Assembly (NCBI RefSeq): GCF_002797535.1
Contig: NZ_PGFD01000002.1
Location: 186,001 to 250,000, forward strand
DNA from: Chryseobacterium geocarposphaerae
Lineage (GTDB): Bacteria; Bacteroidota; Bacteroidia; Flavobacteriales; Weeksellaceae
DNA length: 64,000 nt
Direction of reading: 5' to 3'
Shown here piece after piece: positions 33,103 through 41,758 of the stretch. The notes under the pieces are model-generated. The model saw nothing but the letters and a program-made list of their open reading frames with translations, ran no database searches and was not told the origin of the DNA. The number at the start of each line of letters is the position of its first letter. Position 1 is the first letter of the stretch. Position numbers and translations under genes: made by a program.

Positions 33103-35055
33103 TTAAAATTTCATCCGTTGAATTCTTACCGCATTTAAAATAGCCAACAACGCAACCCCAACATCTGCAAAAACCGCTTCCCACATCGTTGCCAATCCTC
33201 CCGCCCCCAACGTCAGAACAATTGCTTTAACTGCAAACGCCAGGACAATATTCTGCCAAACTATTTTTTTAGTTTGCTTTCCTATATTGATCGCCATTGG
33301 AATTTTACTGGGTCTGTCATCCTGAATTACGACATCTGCGGTTTCAATCGTCGCATCGCTTCCCAATCCGCCCATGGCAATTCCTACATCGCTTAAAGCA
33401 ACAACAGGTGCATCATTTACTCCATCTCCTACAAATGCTACGGTCTGATTTTTTGCTTTGATTTCTTTTACTTTATTCACCTTGTCTTCAGGAAGCAGGT
33501 CTCCGTAAGCATTCTGAATTCCTAGAGTATCGGCAACATACTTCACAACAGACGGTTTATCTCCACTCAGCATTGTCGTTGCTACGTTTAATGATTTTAA
33601 TTTATCGATGGTTAATTGTGCGTCGGCTTTAATAGAATCTGCAATTGTTAAATAACCGACAAACTTTTTATCATAAGCCACAGCAATTAAGGTATAGACA
33701 ATATTTTCAGGTTTTATATGGTAGCTGATTCCGAACTTATCCATCAACTTGAAATTACCTACAAGTAATTCCTTTCCGCTAATGATTGCTTTTAATCCGT
33801 GTCCTGCAATTTCTTCCACATTTTCCAATGAAATGGAGTGATCAATTTCTCCAACATACTCATGGATTGCGGTTGCAACGGGATGCGAACTTTTACTTTC
33901 TAAAGCATTGACGAATTTTAAAATTTCATCTTTATTAAATTCATTATCAAAATCAACTTCCTGGACTTTGAAAACCCCTTCCGTCATCGTCCCGGTTTTG
34001 TCCATCACTACATTCTGAACATTTGCCAAAACATCCAAGAAGTTACTTCCTTTGAATAAGATCCCATTGCGGCTTCCCGCTCCTATTCCTCCGAAATATC
34101 CCAACGGAATGGAAATCACCAATGCACAGGGACAGGAAATCACCAGGAATACCAATGCTCTGTACAGCCAGGTTTTGAATTGATAGTCTTCAACAAAAAA
34201 GTATGGCAATAGCGTAATCCCGATAGCGAGAAAAACAACAATCGGTGTATAAATTTTCGCAAATTTTCTGATGAATAATTCTGTTGGAGCTTTCTGAGCC
34301 GTTGCATTCTGAACCAATTCCAAAATCTTGCTCAGCTTACTGTCTTTGTAAGCCGTGGTGACTTTCACCAAGCTGACTGTATTTAAATTAATCATTCCCG
34401 CTAGAACAGTTTCTCCTTTGGTTTTGATATCCGGTTTACTTTCACCCGTTAATGCAGCCGTATTAAATGAAGCTGTTTCAGATAACAGCTCTCCATCCAA
34501 TCCCAGTTTCTCCCCCGATTTTAACTGAATTATTTCACCAATATTTACGTTTTCGGCTTTTACAGTTTCAGGTTTACCATCTTTTAAAACGGTTACTTCA
34601 TCAGGACGTTGATCGAGCAAGGATTTGATATTGCTTTTTGCTCTCGTTACTGCCATTGCCTGGAAAACTTCACCTACCGAATAGAAAAGCATTACTGCAA
34701 CACCTTCGGGGTATTCACCAATAGCAAAAGCTCCTACTGTTGCGATTCCCATTAAGAAAAATTCAGAAAAAACATCGCCTTTTGTGATGCTTTCATAGGC
34801 TTCTTTTAAAACAGGCAATCCAACAGGAATGTAAGCAACTAAATACCACACTAAACGAATCCAGCCAACAAACCAATCCTGTTTTATATAATTGTCTAAA
34901 GCAATACCTACTAATAATAAAACAAAGGAGATTATCGCCGGCAGAAACATCTGAAATACTGATTGATCTCCCGTATCATGAGAATGACCATGATCATGAC
35001 CTTCATGATTGTGATTATGTTCTTTTTTTGGTTTTGTGCTACAGCATTCTTCCAT
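33103..35055 (-). CDS. P1B-type heavy-metal ATPase (Zn/Cd/Pb class)
   Basis: 650 residues. Motifs: TGES (203-206), membrane CPC (308-310), phosphorylated D352 in DKTGTMT, HP (391-392) and GDGVNDAP near 547. The CPC plus the final-helix DVGVALLAILNAVR point to the Zn2+/Cd2+/Pb2+ export class rather than copper, though this is inference. There is no N-terminal HMA domain; instead CC (4-5) and the His cluster HNHNHEGHDHGHSH (13-26). It follows a Fur-family gene by 45 bases, and a palindrome lies in that gap. Confidence 0.93.
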   Translation of the reverse strand: MEECCSTKPKKEHNHNHEGHDHGHSHDTGDQSVFQMFLPAIISFVLLLVGIALDNYIKQDWFVGWIRLVWYLVAYIPVGLPVLKEAYESITKGDVFSEFFLMGIATVGAFAIGEYPEGVAVMLFYSVGEVFQAMAVTRAKSNIKSLLDQRPDEVTVLKDGKPETVKAENVNIGEIIQLKSGEKLGLDGELLSETASFNTAALTGESKPDIKTKGETVLAGMINLNTVSLVKVTTAYKDSKLSKILELVQNATAQKAPTELFIRKFAKIYTPIVVFLAIGITLLPYFFVEDYQFKTWLYRALVFLVISCPCALVISIPLGYFGGIGAGSRNGILFKGSNFLDVLANVQNVVMDKTGTMTEGVFKVQEVDFDNEFNKDEILKFVNALESKSSHPVATAIHEYVGEIDHSISLENVEEIAGHGLKAIISGKELLVGNFKLMDKFGISYHIKPENIVYTLIAVAYDKKFVGYLTIADSIKADAQLTIDKLKSLNVATTMLSGDKPSVVKYVADTLGIQNAYGDLLPEDKVNKVKEIKAKNQTVAFVGDGVNDAPVVALSDVGIAMGGLGSDATIETADVVIQDDRPSKIPMAINIGKQTKKIVWQNIVLAFAVKAIVLTLGAGGLATMWEAVFADVGVALLAILNAVRIQRMKF

Positions 35056-35093
35056 AACTTAAAAATTTTAATCAAAATTAGGAGCAAACTGAA

Positions 35094-35108
35094 TGCAATG
35101 CTATTGCA
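35094..35108 (-). promoter_or_regulatory. Palindromic site ahead of the ATPase gene
   Basis: TGCAATGCTATTGCA, a perfect 6-3-6 inverted repeat at the end of the Fur-family gene, 39 bases before the ATPase ATG. The same half-sites recur at 35639-35655. Confidence 0.55.
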
Positions 35109-35520
35109 AACTTTCGAGACAAGTTTCACAAATTCCTTTCGCAAAAAGTCTTATTTCATCTATTCTGAAATTTGTCTGAACATTTTCCGGAAACGAGATA
35201 TCTTCTTTACAGGTGGTCTGTTTGCAGATTTTGCAGTAGAAGTGCAGATGCCAGTCTTTATGCGTAGTTTCGTCGCATCCGTCATGGCAAAGCTTATATT
35301 TTGTTGTTGTATTCTCCTGAATACTGTGGACAATTCCTTTTTCTTCAAAAGTTTTTAATGTTCTGTAGATGGTAGTCCGGTCTGCATGATCGAAGTGACT
35401 TTCGATTTCAGACAATGATAATGCTGCGTCCTGAGAACTTAAAAAGTCATATACCAAAATCCTCATACTTGTAGGTTTGGTATTTTTGTTAATCAATTTA
35501 TCTTCGATGTGTGTTTTCAT
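35101..35520 (-). CDS. Fur-family metalloregulator
   Basis: 139 residues. Winged helix with LSEIESHFDHADRTTIYRTL (about 37-56) and FEEKGIVHSI, then the dimer domain with structural zinc cysteines CKICKQTTC and GICETC and His-rich metal site HKDWHLHFYC. The pattern is that of Fur/Zur/PerR; metal specificity is not decided, but the P1B ATPase downstream suggests zinc or a toxic divalent metal. It probably regulates itself and the ATPase through the repeated TGCAAT-N3-ATTGCA palindrome. Confidence 0.92.
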   Translation of the reverse strand: MKTHIEDKLINKNTKPTSMRILVYDFLSSQDAALSLSEIESHFDHADRTTIYRTLKTFEEKGIVHSIQENTTTKYKLCHDGCDETTHKDWHLHFYCKICKQTTCKEDISFPENVQTNFRIDEIRLFAKGICETCLESLQ

Positions 35521-35543
35521 TCTTCAGGATTTAAGGTTCTTCT

Positions 35544-35551
35544 CAAAGTTA
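35544..35551 (-). promoter_or_regulatory. -7 element of the Fur-family gene
   Basis: TAACTTTG on the minus strand, 23 bases before the ATG. No clear -33 TTG. Confidence 0.5.
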
Positions 35552-35638
35552 GCTGTTTTTTCAATGTTTTCATCATTGGCTGCTTCTGTTTACATCTATC
35601 AGACGTCATTTAAGTTTACAAAAGTCTTTCTAAAATTG

Positions 35639-35655
35639 TTGCAATCATATTGCAA
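35639..35655 (-). promoter_or_regulatory. Palindromic site upstream of the Fur-family gene
   Basis: TTGCAATCATATTGCAA, a perfect 7-3-7 inverted repeat about 120 bases upstream of the ATG and sharing TGCAAT-N3-ATTGCA with the site at 35094. It lies upstream of the -7 element at 35544. Confidence 0.55.
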
Positions 35656-35773
35656 AATTCAAGGTATTAAAAATAACTTCAACCCAAACGTTATATGTAT
35701 AAATAACATTTTTTAATTACTTTACTGTTTTAAAAAAAATTATATTGGATAACCAACTTAAATCAATTCAAAT

Positions 35774-36163
35774 ATGAAAAACATAATAATGATATTATTC
35801 CTAGGATTATTAGTAAGCTGTGATCCTGGGTATACCATATACATTAGAAACAAATCACAAAATAACTTATATGTTGAAACTGATCGTGCAATAGAAAATC
35901 GGTTGGTAAGCAAAAGAGGGCCTATTTGTGATTCAATTATTTCAAAAAAGGTGGGCTCATCAAATCTAAAAGAGCTTTATAAAGTAAATAAAAATCAAAA
36001 TATTTTATTATTCTCTTATTTAGGCGCCCCGAACTCAGATTACTTCCCGTACAAGAGTGTTAAAATAATAAAGAATTCGGATACCATTAAAATTGATAAA
36101 AATAACCTCATTCAAAAAATTACCAAGGGCAAGAATAGCAACTACTATATAAATATAGATTAA
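35774..36163 (+). CDS. Small lipoprotein, unknown
   Basis: 129 residues. Lipobox LLVSC (C16), followed by DPGYTIYIRNKSQNNLYVETD; the rest is Lys/Asn/Ile-rich with a beta-strand pattern. The AT-rich base use is stronger than in its neighbours. No family recognised. Alone on the plus strand between a Fur-family gene and a SusC/D pair. Confidence 0.6.
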   Translation: MKNIIMILFLGLLVSCDPGYTIYIRNKSQNNLYVETDRAIENRLVSKRGPICDSIISKKVGSSNLKELYKVNKNQNILLFSYLGAPNSDYFPYKSVKIIKNSDTIKIDKNNLIQKITKGKNSNYYINID

Positions 36164-36265
36164 TTGTAATAATATCATCTCAAAACAATGAAATTAGATA
36201 ATTTAATACCAATAAACTAACCCATTTCTGACAATCACAGATTATATTTTCACACTATAAATAAA

Positions 36266-36296
36266 AAAGAGCAAGAAATTCACTTGCTCTTTTTAA
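36266..36296. terminator. Bidirectional terminator after susD
   Basis: AAAAAGAGCAAG / CTTGCTCTTTTT, 12-bp stem with a 7-base loop; ends 3 bases from the susD stop codon. Confidence 0.85.
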
Positions 36297-36299
36297 TTA

Positions 36300-37793
36300 T
36301 TACAAATTCGGATTATTTTCAATCTCTTTCTGCGGAATAGAGAATAAATAATATTTGCTGTTGGCTACAAACGGAGACTGATCAGGGAATGCAAAAATCG
36401 TATGTCCTCTTCCGTTAACGGTTTTTACAACACCAGCCGGAGTCGTGATCTGTACCTGAATCGCCTGTCCGCTTGAATTGGTAAACGGTTTTCTCACGAC
36501 AGTTCCCTGCGTTCTGATAATGTCTGACAATGAGAATCCTTCACCAAACAATTCTTTTCGTCTTTCAATCAATACTTCTTTGATCACATCGTTTTGTGCT
36601 AAAGAACCAGAATATTGATTGGCGTTTCTTGCTGATTTCAACTGATTTAAAACGGTTACAGCATTTGTAACATTTCCGCTTCTCGCTTCAGCTTCGGCCT
36701 CAATTAAATACATTTCAGCAGCTCTCATGTAAACAATATCTGCAATTAAATTGGCTTTAAATTTAAACTTCGCATATCGCAGCAATCCTTCCCTTCCCGG
36801 ATTTCCATCCCATGAAAACAGTGAATAACGGATATCATTGGTATCAAACAGGTCTTTAAAATAAGGATCCGCCATAAAGCTGTAATAATAACTTCCCGAA
36901 GACGACACATCTAAAAAGTGGAAAGCATAGCTTTCACCTGACTGTTCCTGTGTCTGGCCGTGTCCCCAGATCCATTCTCCATTACTGATATCATTGAATC
37001 CGTCTTTATATTTTTCCGCCGTCATCAAAGCATACCCATTTCTCGCAATTTTTGCAGAAGCTGCAGCTTTTGTCCAGTCTCCGGTATTCAAATAAGCTCT
37101 TGCCAGTAATCCATTGACAACTGATCTGTCAATTTTGTCCTTGTTGTTTCTTGAATAACTTTGAAGCAACTGATCCGCATCTGCCAAATCACTTTTAATT
37201 AAAGTATAGATTTCTTCAAGGCTGGCTTTTTTCTTTCCTACTGAGCTTGTTGTTGTCGGTTCAGTATAAATTGGAGCCGTTAAAGCCGTTTTATCTTTTA
37301 AATAACTGAATTGATAAAAACTCGCCAGATTTAAATAACAAAATGCCCTCAATGCTTTAGCCTGACCTTTCACCTGATTTTTTTTCTCCTGGCTCCCCTC
37401 TACTCCATCGATTCTTGCAAGAACATTGTTCATATTATTGATGGTAGAATACAGCAGACTCCAGATAAAAAGTGGCCTGCTTCCCGTATTATTCACCAAA
37501 TCTGTAAAAGCATACGCTCCGGGAAATCCATATTTATTGGTTAAAACCGCCACATCACTTCCCATAGCATCACTTGTTCTCAACACTGTGGAGTACCCGA
37601 TATTCGCGTAAGTTGTCCCATCGTCATTAAATTTAGCCCAGGTTCCGTTGATTACCGTTTCCGCACTTTCTGCTGTCTTGAAAACTTCCTCTTCATTAGC
37701 CTGATTGGTCGGAGCAGTTTCCAGATCACTTTCACAGCTGATTAAAGACCATGCTGTGATTAATGCAAAAGATATATATTTTAATTTTTTCAT
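36300..37793 (-). CDS. SusD/RagB family outer-membrane lipoprotein
   Basis: 497 residues. Lipobox LISC (C20), N-terminal SusD_like helices (QANEEEVFKTAESAETVING), TPR-like helices with RAFCYLNLASFYQF and ARAYLNTGDWTKAA, and the C-terminal IERRKELFGEGFSLSDIIR (about residue 400). SusD lids cover SusC channels and bind the ligand outside the cell. Starts 18 bases after susC. Control by the upstream SAM-I riboswitch suggests a sulfur compound or a methionine-containing ligand instead of a glycan. Confidence 0.93.
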   Translation of the reverse strand: MKKLKYISFALITAWSLISCESDLETAPTNQANEEEVFKTAESAETVINGTWAKFNDDGTTYANIGYSTVLRTSDAMGSDVAVLTNKYGFPGAYAFTDLVNNTGSRPLFIWSLLYSTINNMNNVLARIDGVEGSQEKKNQVKGQAKALRAFCYLNLASFYQFSYLKDKTALTAPIYTEPTTTSSVGKKKASLEEIYTLIKSDLADADQLLQSYSRNNKDKIDRSVVNGLLARAYLNTGDWTKAAASAKIARNGYALMTAEKYKDGFNDISNGEWIWGHGQTQEQSGESYAFHFLDVSSSGSYYYSFMADPYFKDLFDTNDIRYSLFSWDGNPGREGLLRYAKFKFKANLIADIVYMRAAEMYLIEAEAEARSGNVTNAVTVLNQLKSARNANQYSGSLAQNDVIKEVLIERRKELFGEGFSLSDIIRTQGTVVRKPFTNSSGQAIQVQITTPAGVVKTVNGRGHTIFAFPDQSPFVANSKYYLFSIPQKEIENNPNL

Positions 37794-37811
37794 TGTTTTT
37801 CATTTTAAATG

Positions 37812-40721
37812 TTAAAGAGTTGCCTGTACACCAAACGTAATTGTCCTCATGGCAGGATATCTGTAATAGGTTGTTCCGTCTAAGGTTTGTTCAGGATCCA
37901 TTCCTTTATGCTTATAGAATGTTAAAAGGTTTTCTGCCTGAACATAAACTCTGAACTTCTTCAAACCTATTTTTTCAAAATAATCCGATGGAAGTGTATA
38001 GCCTAAGCTCACATTTTTCACTCTAGCATACGTCCCCGAGTATAAGAATCTTGAAGATGTTGAAGTCCAGTTATTCGTTGTTGTACTTAAAGCCGGGACA
38101 TCGGTGTAACGGTTTTCAGGCGTCCATCTGTTCAGCATTTCCGCACTCCAGGCTCTACCTGCTGAACTTCCGTTATGCATCAGCATCGTATAATCCGTAT
38201 CTAAAATTTTTCCTCCAATAGCAAATGATACTAAGGTTGAAAAATCAAAGTTTTTGTAAGCCAGACTCGTGGTAATTCCTCCCATTACTTTCGGAAGAGA
38301 TGAACCCTGCAGTGTTTTTGTAGCTTTTGCATATTCTGAAGTGGTTCCTTCTACCGTATTTCCGCTGGCATCTGTTGTAATCGTTTTCCAAAGCGGCTTT
38401 CCGTTATTCGGATCTACTCCTGCCCATTCAGGAATGAAGAAATCATAAACAGAACCACCTACCTGCAATAGTTTTGTACCACTTACAATAGAGCCTTTCG
38501 GAAGTTTCGTGATTTCATTTTTGAGAGTACTTAAATTCACATCCACATTCCACTCAAAATCTTTTGTTTTAATGGGTGTTGTGAATAATGAAAATTCAAA
38601 ACCGGTATTTTTTAGTTCACCAATATTCGCCTGATATTCACTGAAACCTAATGACGGAGCCAAAGGCATTCCAAACAGAAGATCTTTACTTTTTCTCTGG
38701 AAATATTCTACATTACCTTTAATTCTGTTATTCAGAACAGAAAATTCAATACCTGCATTCAAATTCAGGTTGGTTTCCCATTTCAGATCCGGAGTCGGCA
38801 GTTTGCTTGCTACCGTTCCTCCTTCTCCCAAATTATTATAAAAAGCATATAAACTTTGGTAAGCATAATAAGTACTCAGCTTATCATTTCCCTGGCCTCC
38901 GTAGCTTGCACGAAGTGTCAACTGGTTAAAGACATTTAAATTTTTAATAAAATCTTCATTCGACGCCTTCCATGATCCTCCTACCGACCAGAATGTCCCC
39001 CATCTGTTTTCCGGAGAGAATCTTGAAGAGCCGTCTGCTCTTACCGATCCTGAAACAAAATATTTATTTTTATAATCGTATTCAGCTTTCCCTAAGAAAC
39101 TCAACAATCCCAATTTGTCACTATTTCCTGAGAAGCTTCCCAGCAAAGCTGCAGCATCAGGCTCATAATAATACGGCAATGAAAACTGGCTTCGGCTTCC
39201 TGAAATCGTCTGATATTCGTAATGGTAAAATTCCTGACCACCCAAAATATTGATGTGATGCTGTCCGAATTTTTTATCGTAGGTTAAAATATTACTTGTT
39301 GTGTAGGACAGCGTTCTCGAATTGGTTTTTGTAACAGCCCCCCCGATTTCAGTTCCCTCTCCTAATAACGGATTGGTATAATAATGGCCATTATAATTAA
39401 CCAGATCAACCGAAAAGCTTGATTTAAATTTCAATTCAGGCAGGAAAGTGAATTCTGCAAAACCTTTCCCTGAGAAGTTATCTTCTCTGTTCTCATTTTT
39501 ATCCAAAGGTAATGTTGCTGCAGCATTTTCATTTTGTAATGCACTTGTAGGCCTGTATTTTCCGAAATCATAAATATAATTTCCGCTGGAGTCCAATTTA
39601 TAGCTTCCGTCTGCATTTCTTTCGTAGTAAGGATAAAAAGATGGTATAACTCTCGCCGCATTGATCACATTATCCGTTCTCGAATCCGATGACGGCGGTG
39701 CTTCCTGAAGACTGTTCGTATACGCTAAATTCGCTCCTACATTCAGCCATTTTTTGACTTCAGAATTGATTTTTAATCTTGTGCTGTATTTTCTGAAGCC
39801 AGACTCAATGGCAATTCCTTTATCATCCAAATATCCTAAAGAGAAAAAATAATTGCTCTTCTCATTTCCTCCACTAAAATCCAAATCAACCTGATTTCTG
39901 GAAGCCGTTCTCTGCAAAATATCTTTCCAGTTGTCATTCCATAAAGCTGTTGCACCCGGCAAAAGTTTCCCGTCAGTTCCTACTGGTTTTACATAATTTG
40001 CTCCGTAAGGATTGATTCCTAAAGCGTTTACCAAATTATCGGTTGCCATCTGTGCCGCCTGCTGGGAAGAAACCTGGCTTGATGTGTATCCGTTTCTCAA
40101 GGCTTCCCAATACAATTGAAAATATTGGTCGGTGGTTACCTGCTCATAATCCTTTACTGCTCTGCTTGAGAAACCCTGGCTTATATTAAAGTTTACTCTC
40201 GCTTCGCCCTTTTTACCGGATTTAGTCGTTATGATAATTACACCATTTGCCCCTCTGGAGCCATATAATGAACTTGCTGTAGCATCTTTCAGAACACTGA
40301 TCGATTCAATATCATTAGGACTTATCGCGTTGATATTTCCGTCAAAAGGTATCCCGTCTACCACAAATAAAGGATTACTCGACGCACTGACAGAACCGAT
40401 TCCACGAATTCTGATTGATGCTGTAGACCCCGGCTGTCCTGAAGCGCTTACCGCCTGAAGTCCGGGAACCTGCCCCTCCAATGCTTTTGTGATGTTGGTA
40501 ACAGGCCTGTTATTAATTTTCTCACTCGAAATCGTCGCTACCGAACCTGTATAGCTTGTTTTCTTAGCTTTTCCATACGCCACAACAACCACTTCATCTA
40601 TTTCTTTTTCATGAAGCGTATCTTTTTTTGCTTCCTGGCCATTCACATTACCGATCCCAAGAAAGAAGGTTGCAACGGGGGGAATCCAAACTTTAGAAAT
40701 AATTAAATTTTTATTAATCAT
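37812..40721 (-). CDS. SusC/RagA TonB-dependent transporter under a SAM-I riboswitch
   Basis: 969 residues from the ATG at 40721 (an in-frame TTG lies 6 bases upstream). Signal peptide, TonB box DEVVVVAYG, plug domain with PVTNITKALEGQVPGLQ, RIRGIGS, LFVVDGIPF and SVLKDATASSLYGSRGANGV, then a 22-strand barrel ending RYPAMRTITFGVQATL. The usual CarboxypepD-like N-terminal domain is absent. The leader (40722-40901) is a SAM-I riboswitch, so expression should fall when SAM is abundant. That implies import of methionine, a peptide or another sulfur source. The substrate itself is not readable. Confidence 0.93.
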   Translation of the reverse strand: MINKNLIISKVWIPPVATFFLGIGNVNGQEAKKDTLHEKEIDEVVVVAYGKAKKTSYTGSVATISSEKINNRPVTNITKALEGQVPGLQAVSASGQPGSTASIRIRGIGSVSASSNPLFVVDGIPFDGNINAISPNDIESISVLKDATASSLYGSRGANGVIIITTKSGKKGEARVNFNISQGFSSRAVKDYEQVTTDQYFQLYWEALRNGYTSSQVSSQQAAQMATDNLVNALGINPYGANYVKPVGTDGKLLPGATALWNDNWKDILQRTASRNQVDLDFSGGNEKSNYFFSLGYLDDKGIAIESGFRKYSTRLKINSEVKKWLNVGANLAYTNSLQEAPPSSDSRTDNVINAARVIPSFYPYYERNADGSYKLDSSGNYIYDFGKYRPTSALQNENAAATLPLDKNENREDNFSGKGFAEFTFLPELKFKSSFSVDLVNYNGHYYTNPLLGEGTEIGGAVTKTNSRTLSYTTSNILTYDKKFGQHHINILGGQEFYHYEYQTISGSRSQFSLPYYYEPDAAALLGSFSGNSDKLGLLSFLGKAEYDYKNKYFVSGSVRADGSSRFSPENRWGTFWSVGGSWKASNEDFIKNLNVFNQLTLRASYGGQGNDKLSTYYAYQSLYAFYNNLGEGGTVASKLPTPDLKWETNLNLNAGIEFSVLNNRIKGNVEYFQRKSKDLLFGMPLAPSLGFSEYQANIGELKNTGFEFSLFTTPIKTKDFEWNVDVNLSTLKNEITKLPKGSIVSGTKLLQVGGSVYDFFIPEWAGVDPNNGKPLWKTITTDASGNTVEGTTSEYAKATKTLQGSSLPKVMGGITTSLAYKNFDFSTLVSFAIGGKILDTDYTMLMHNGSSAGRAWSAEMLNRWTPENRYTDVPALSTTTNNWTSTSSRFLYSGTYARVKNVSLGYTLPSDYFEKIGLKKFRVYVQAENLLTFYKHKGMDPEQTLDGTTYYRYPAMRTITFGVQATL

Positions 40722-40730
40722 AATCAATTT

Positions 40731-40779
40731 TATTTGCTATTAATTAAATTTTATTCTTTTATAGAAAAGACAGCAAATA
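40731..40779 (-). promoter_or_regulatory. Likely expression platform (start-site sequestering hairpin)
   Basis: On the mRNA, UAUUUGCU (40779-40772) can pair with AGCAAAUA (40738-40731), which lies 9 bases before the susC start codon. No GC hairpin plus U run follows the aptamer, so control is more likely at translation than by termination. The switching partner was not established. Confidence 0.45.
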
Positions 40780-40806
40780 GCATCAATAATCATGATTAAC
40801 ACTGTG

Positions 40807-40901
40807 CTCATCTTTCCTTTTTCAAGGCTGAATGTAACACCTTGCATAATGCAGGTTGTTAAGATTTCACAGGGTCAGTTCCCTCCATCTTTCTTTATAA
40901 G
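40807..40901 (-). ncRNA. SAM-I (S-box) riboswitch aptamer
   Basis: All core features of the S-box can be traced on the minus strand. P1 is CTTAT with ATGAG. P2 is AGAT/ATCT with the conserved GATGGAGGGAACTGACCC and its GTGAA turn. P3 is ACCTGCA-TTA-TGC-A-AGGT. P4 is CCTT-GAAA-AAGG with a GNRA loop. The 3' edge GGAAAGATGAG closes P1. The class binds S-adenosylmethionine and turns genes off. It starts about 6 bases after a good promoter's -7 element and ends 85 bases before the susC ATG. Confidence 0.93.
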
Positions 40902-40907
40902 CCGTTG

Positions 40908-40938
40908 CAAATCTAAAAACAAAAAGTCCACAAAACAA
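40908..40938 (-). promoter_or_regulatory. Promoter of the riboswitch/susC/susD unit
   Basis: TTG (40938-40936), 20 bases, TAGATTTG (40915-40908) on the minus strand; the start site would fall at the first base of riboswitch P1. The remaining sequence to aroQ (40939-41231) is AT-rich with nothing further recognised. Confidence 0.8.
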
Positions 40939-41231
40939 GTAGACTTTAAAATTTTAATTATAAATTTTATAAAAATTAACTAAATTTTATTTTAAAACAA
41001 ACAAAAATAGACAGTTATAAAAAATGTTAAATTTATAAACATGAGAAATATCATTAAAAATAATGCAATCCTAAATTTTTACTCTAAAATGGATTTGAAA
41101 AAAAAATTCTATTTTCATTTTGAGCATATTTTGAGTTTTAAGACAGCTCTCGATACATTTTTCTTCATTTCATTTCGAAAAACACTCGAACTGACGTACG
41201 ATTAATTCAAAAAACTTTTTAATTTTATCAA

Positions 41232-41639
41232 ATGAAAGTTTTAATTATAAATGGTCCTAATCTCAATTTATTAGGAACAAGAGAGCCGGAAATTTATGGA
41301 ACGATTTCGATGGAGGATTGTTTGGAAAACTTAAAATCTGAATTTTCTTCTCATCAAATACAGTATTACCAGTCGAATATTGAAGGCGAACTGATTAACA
41401 GGCTTCAGAAGAATGACTTTGATGCTCTGATTATTAATCCGGGAGCTTTTACCCATTATTCTTATGCAATTGCAGATTGTTTAAAAAATATTCAGAAGCC
41501 GAAAGTAGAGGTACATATCAGTAATATTTATAAAAGAGAAGAGTTCCGCCAGAAATCCGTAACGGCTGCAAATACGGATGCGGTTTTATCAGGATTTGGA
41601 ATGGACGGTTATAGGCTGGCTGTTTTGAGTTTGAAATAG
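41232..41639 (+). CDS. aroQ: 3-dehydroquinate dehydratase, type II
   Basis: 135 residues, slightly short but complete. Type II signatures: INGPNLNLLGTREPEIYG (with the active-site Tyr), LIINPGAFTHYSYAI, and VEVHISNIYKREEFR with the catalytic His. Catalyses step three of the shikimate pathway in the cytosol. Monocistronic. Confidence 0.97.
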   Translation: MKVLIINGPNLNLLGTREPEIYGTISMEDCLENLKSEFSSHQIQYYQSNIEGELINRLQKNDFDALIINPGAFTHYSYAIADCLKNIQKPKVEVHISNIYKREEFRQKSVTAANTDAVLSGFGMDGYRLAVLSLK

Positions 41640-41656
41640 CTAATCGTTCTCGTTCT

Positions 41657-41715
41657 GATTTTACAGATGGCGCAGATGTTTGAAAATATATTTGATCTGA
41701 CTGATTTGTAAAATC
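41657..41715. repeat. Degenerate CACAGAT-type palindromic repeat
   Basis: Left arm 41657-41677 (GATTTTACAGATGGCGCAGAT) and right arm 41694-41715 (GATCTGACTGATTTGTAAAA then TC) are imperfect inverses. They share the ACAGAT...CGCAGAT half-sites with the repeats at 32.9-33.1 kb. Confidence 0.5.
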
Positions 41716-41726
41716 TTTAGAATAAA

Positions 41727-41754
41727 AAAATCCTCATCAAATGATGAGGATTTT
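41727..41754. terminator. Bidirectional terminator between aroQ and pckA
   Basis: AAAATCCTCATCA / TGATGAGGATTTT, 13-bp perfect stem with a 2-base loop, between convergent genes. Confidence 0.85.
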
Positions 41755-41758
41755 ATTT

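Noticed and set aside
34963..35358. 131-codon plus-strand frame over the ATPase start and Fur-family gene
   Set aside because: Antisense to two well-supported genes; composition is that of complemented His codons (Met/Ile runs).
36300..40721. Assignment of this SusC/D pair to polysaccharide uptake
   Set aside because: No glycoside hydrolase or sulfatase nearby, and control by a SAM-I riboswitch argues for a sulfur-related substrate.
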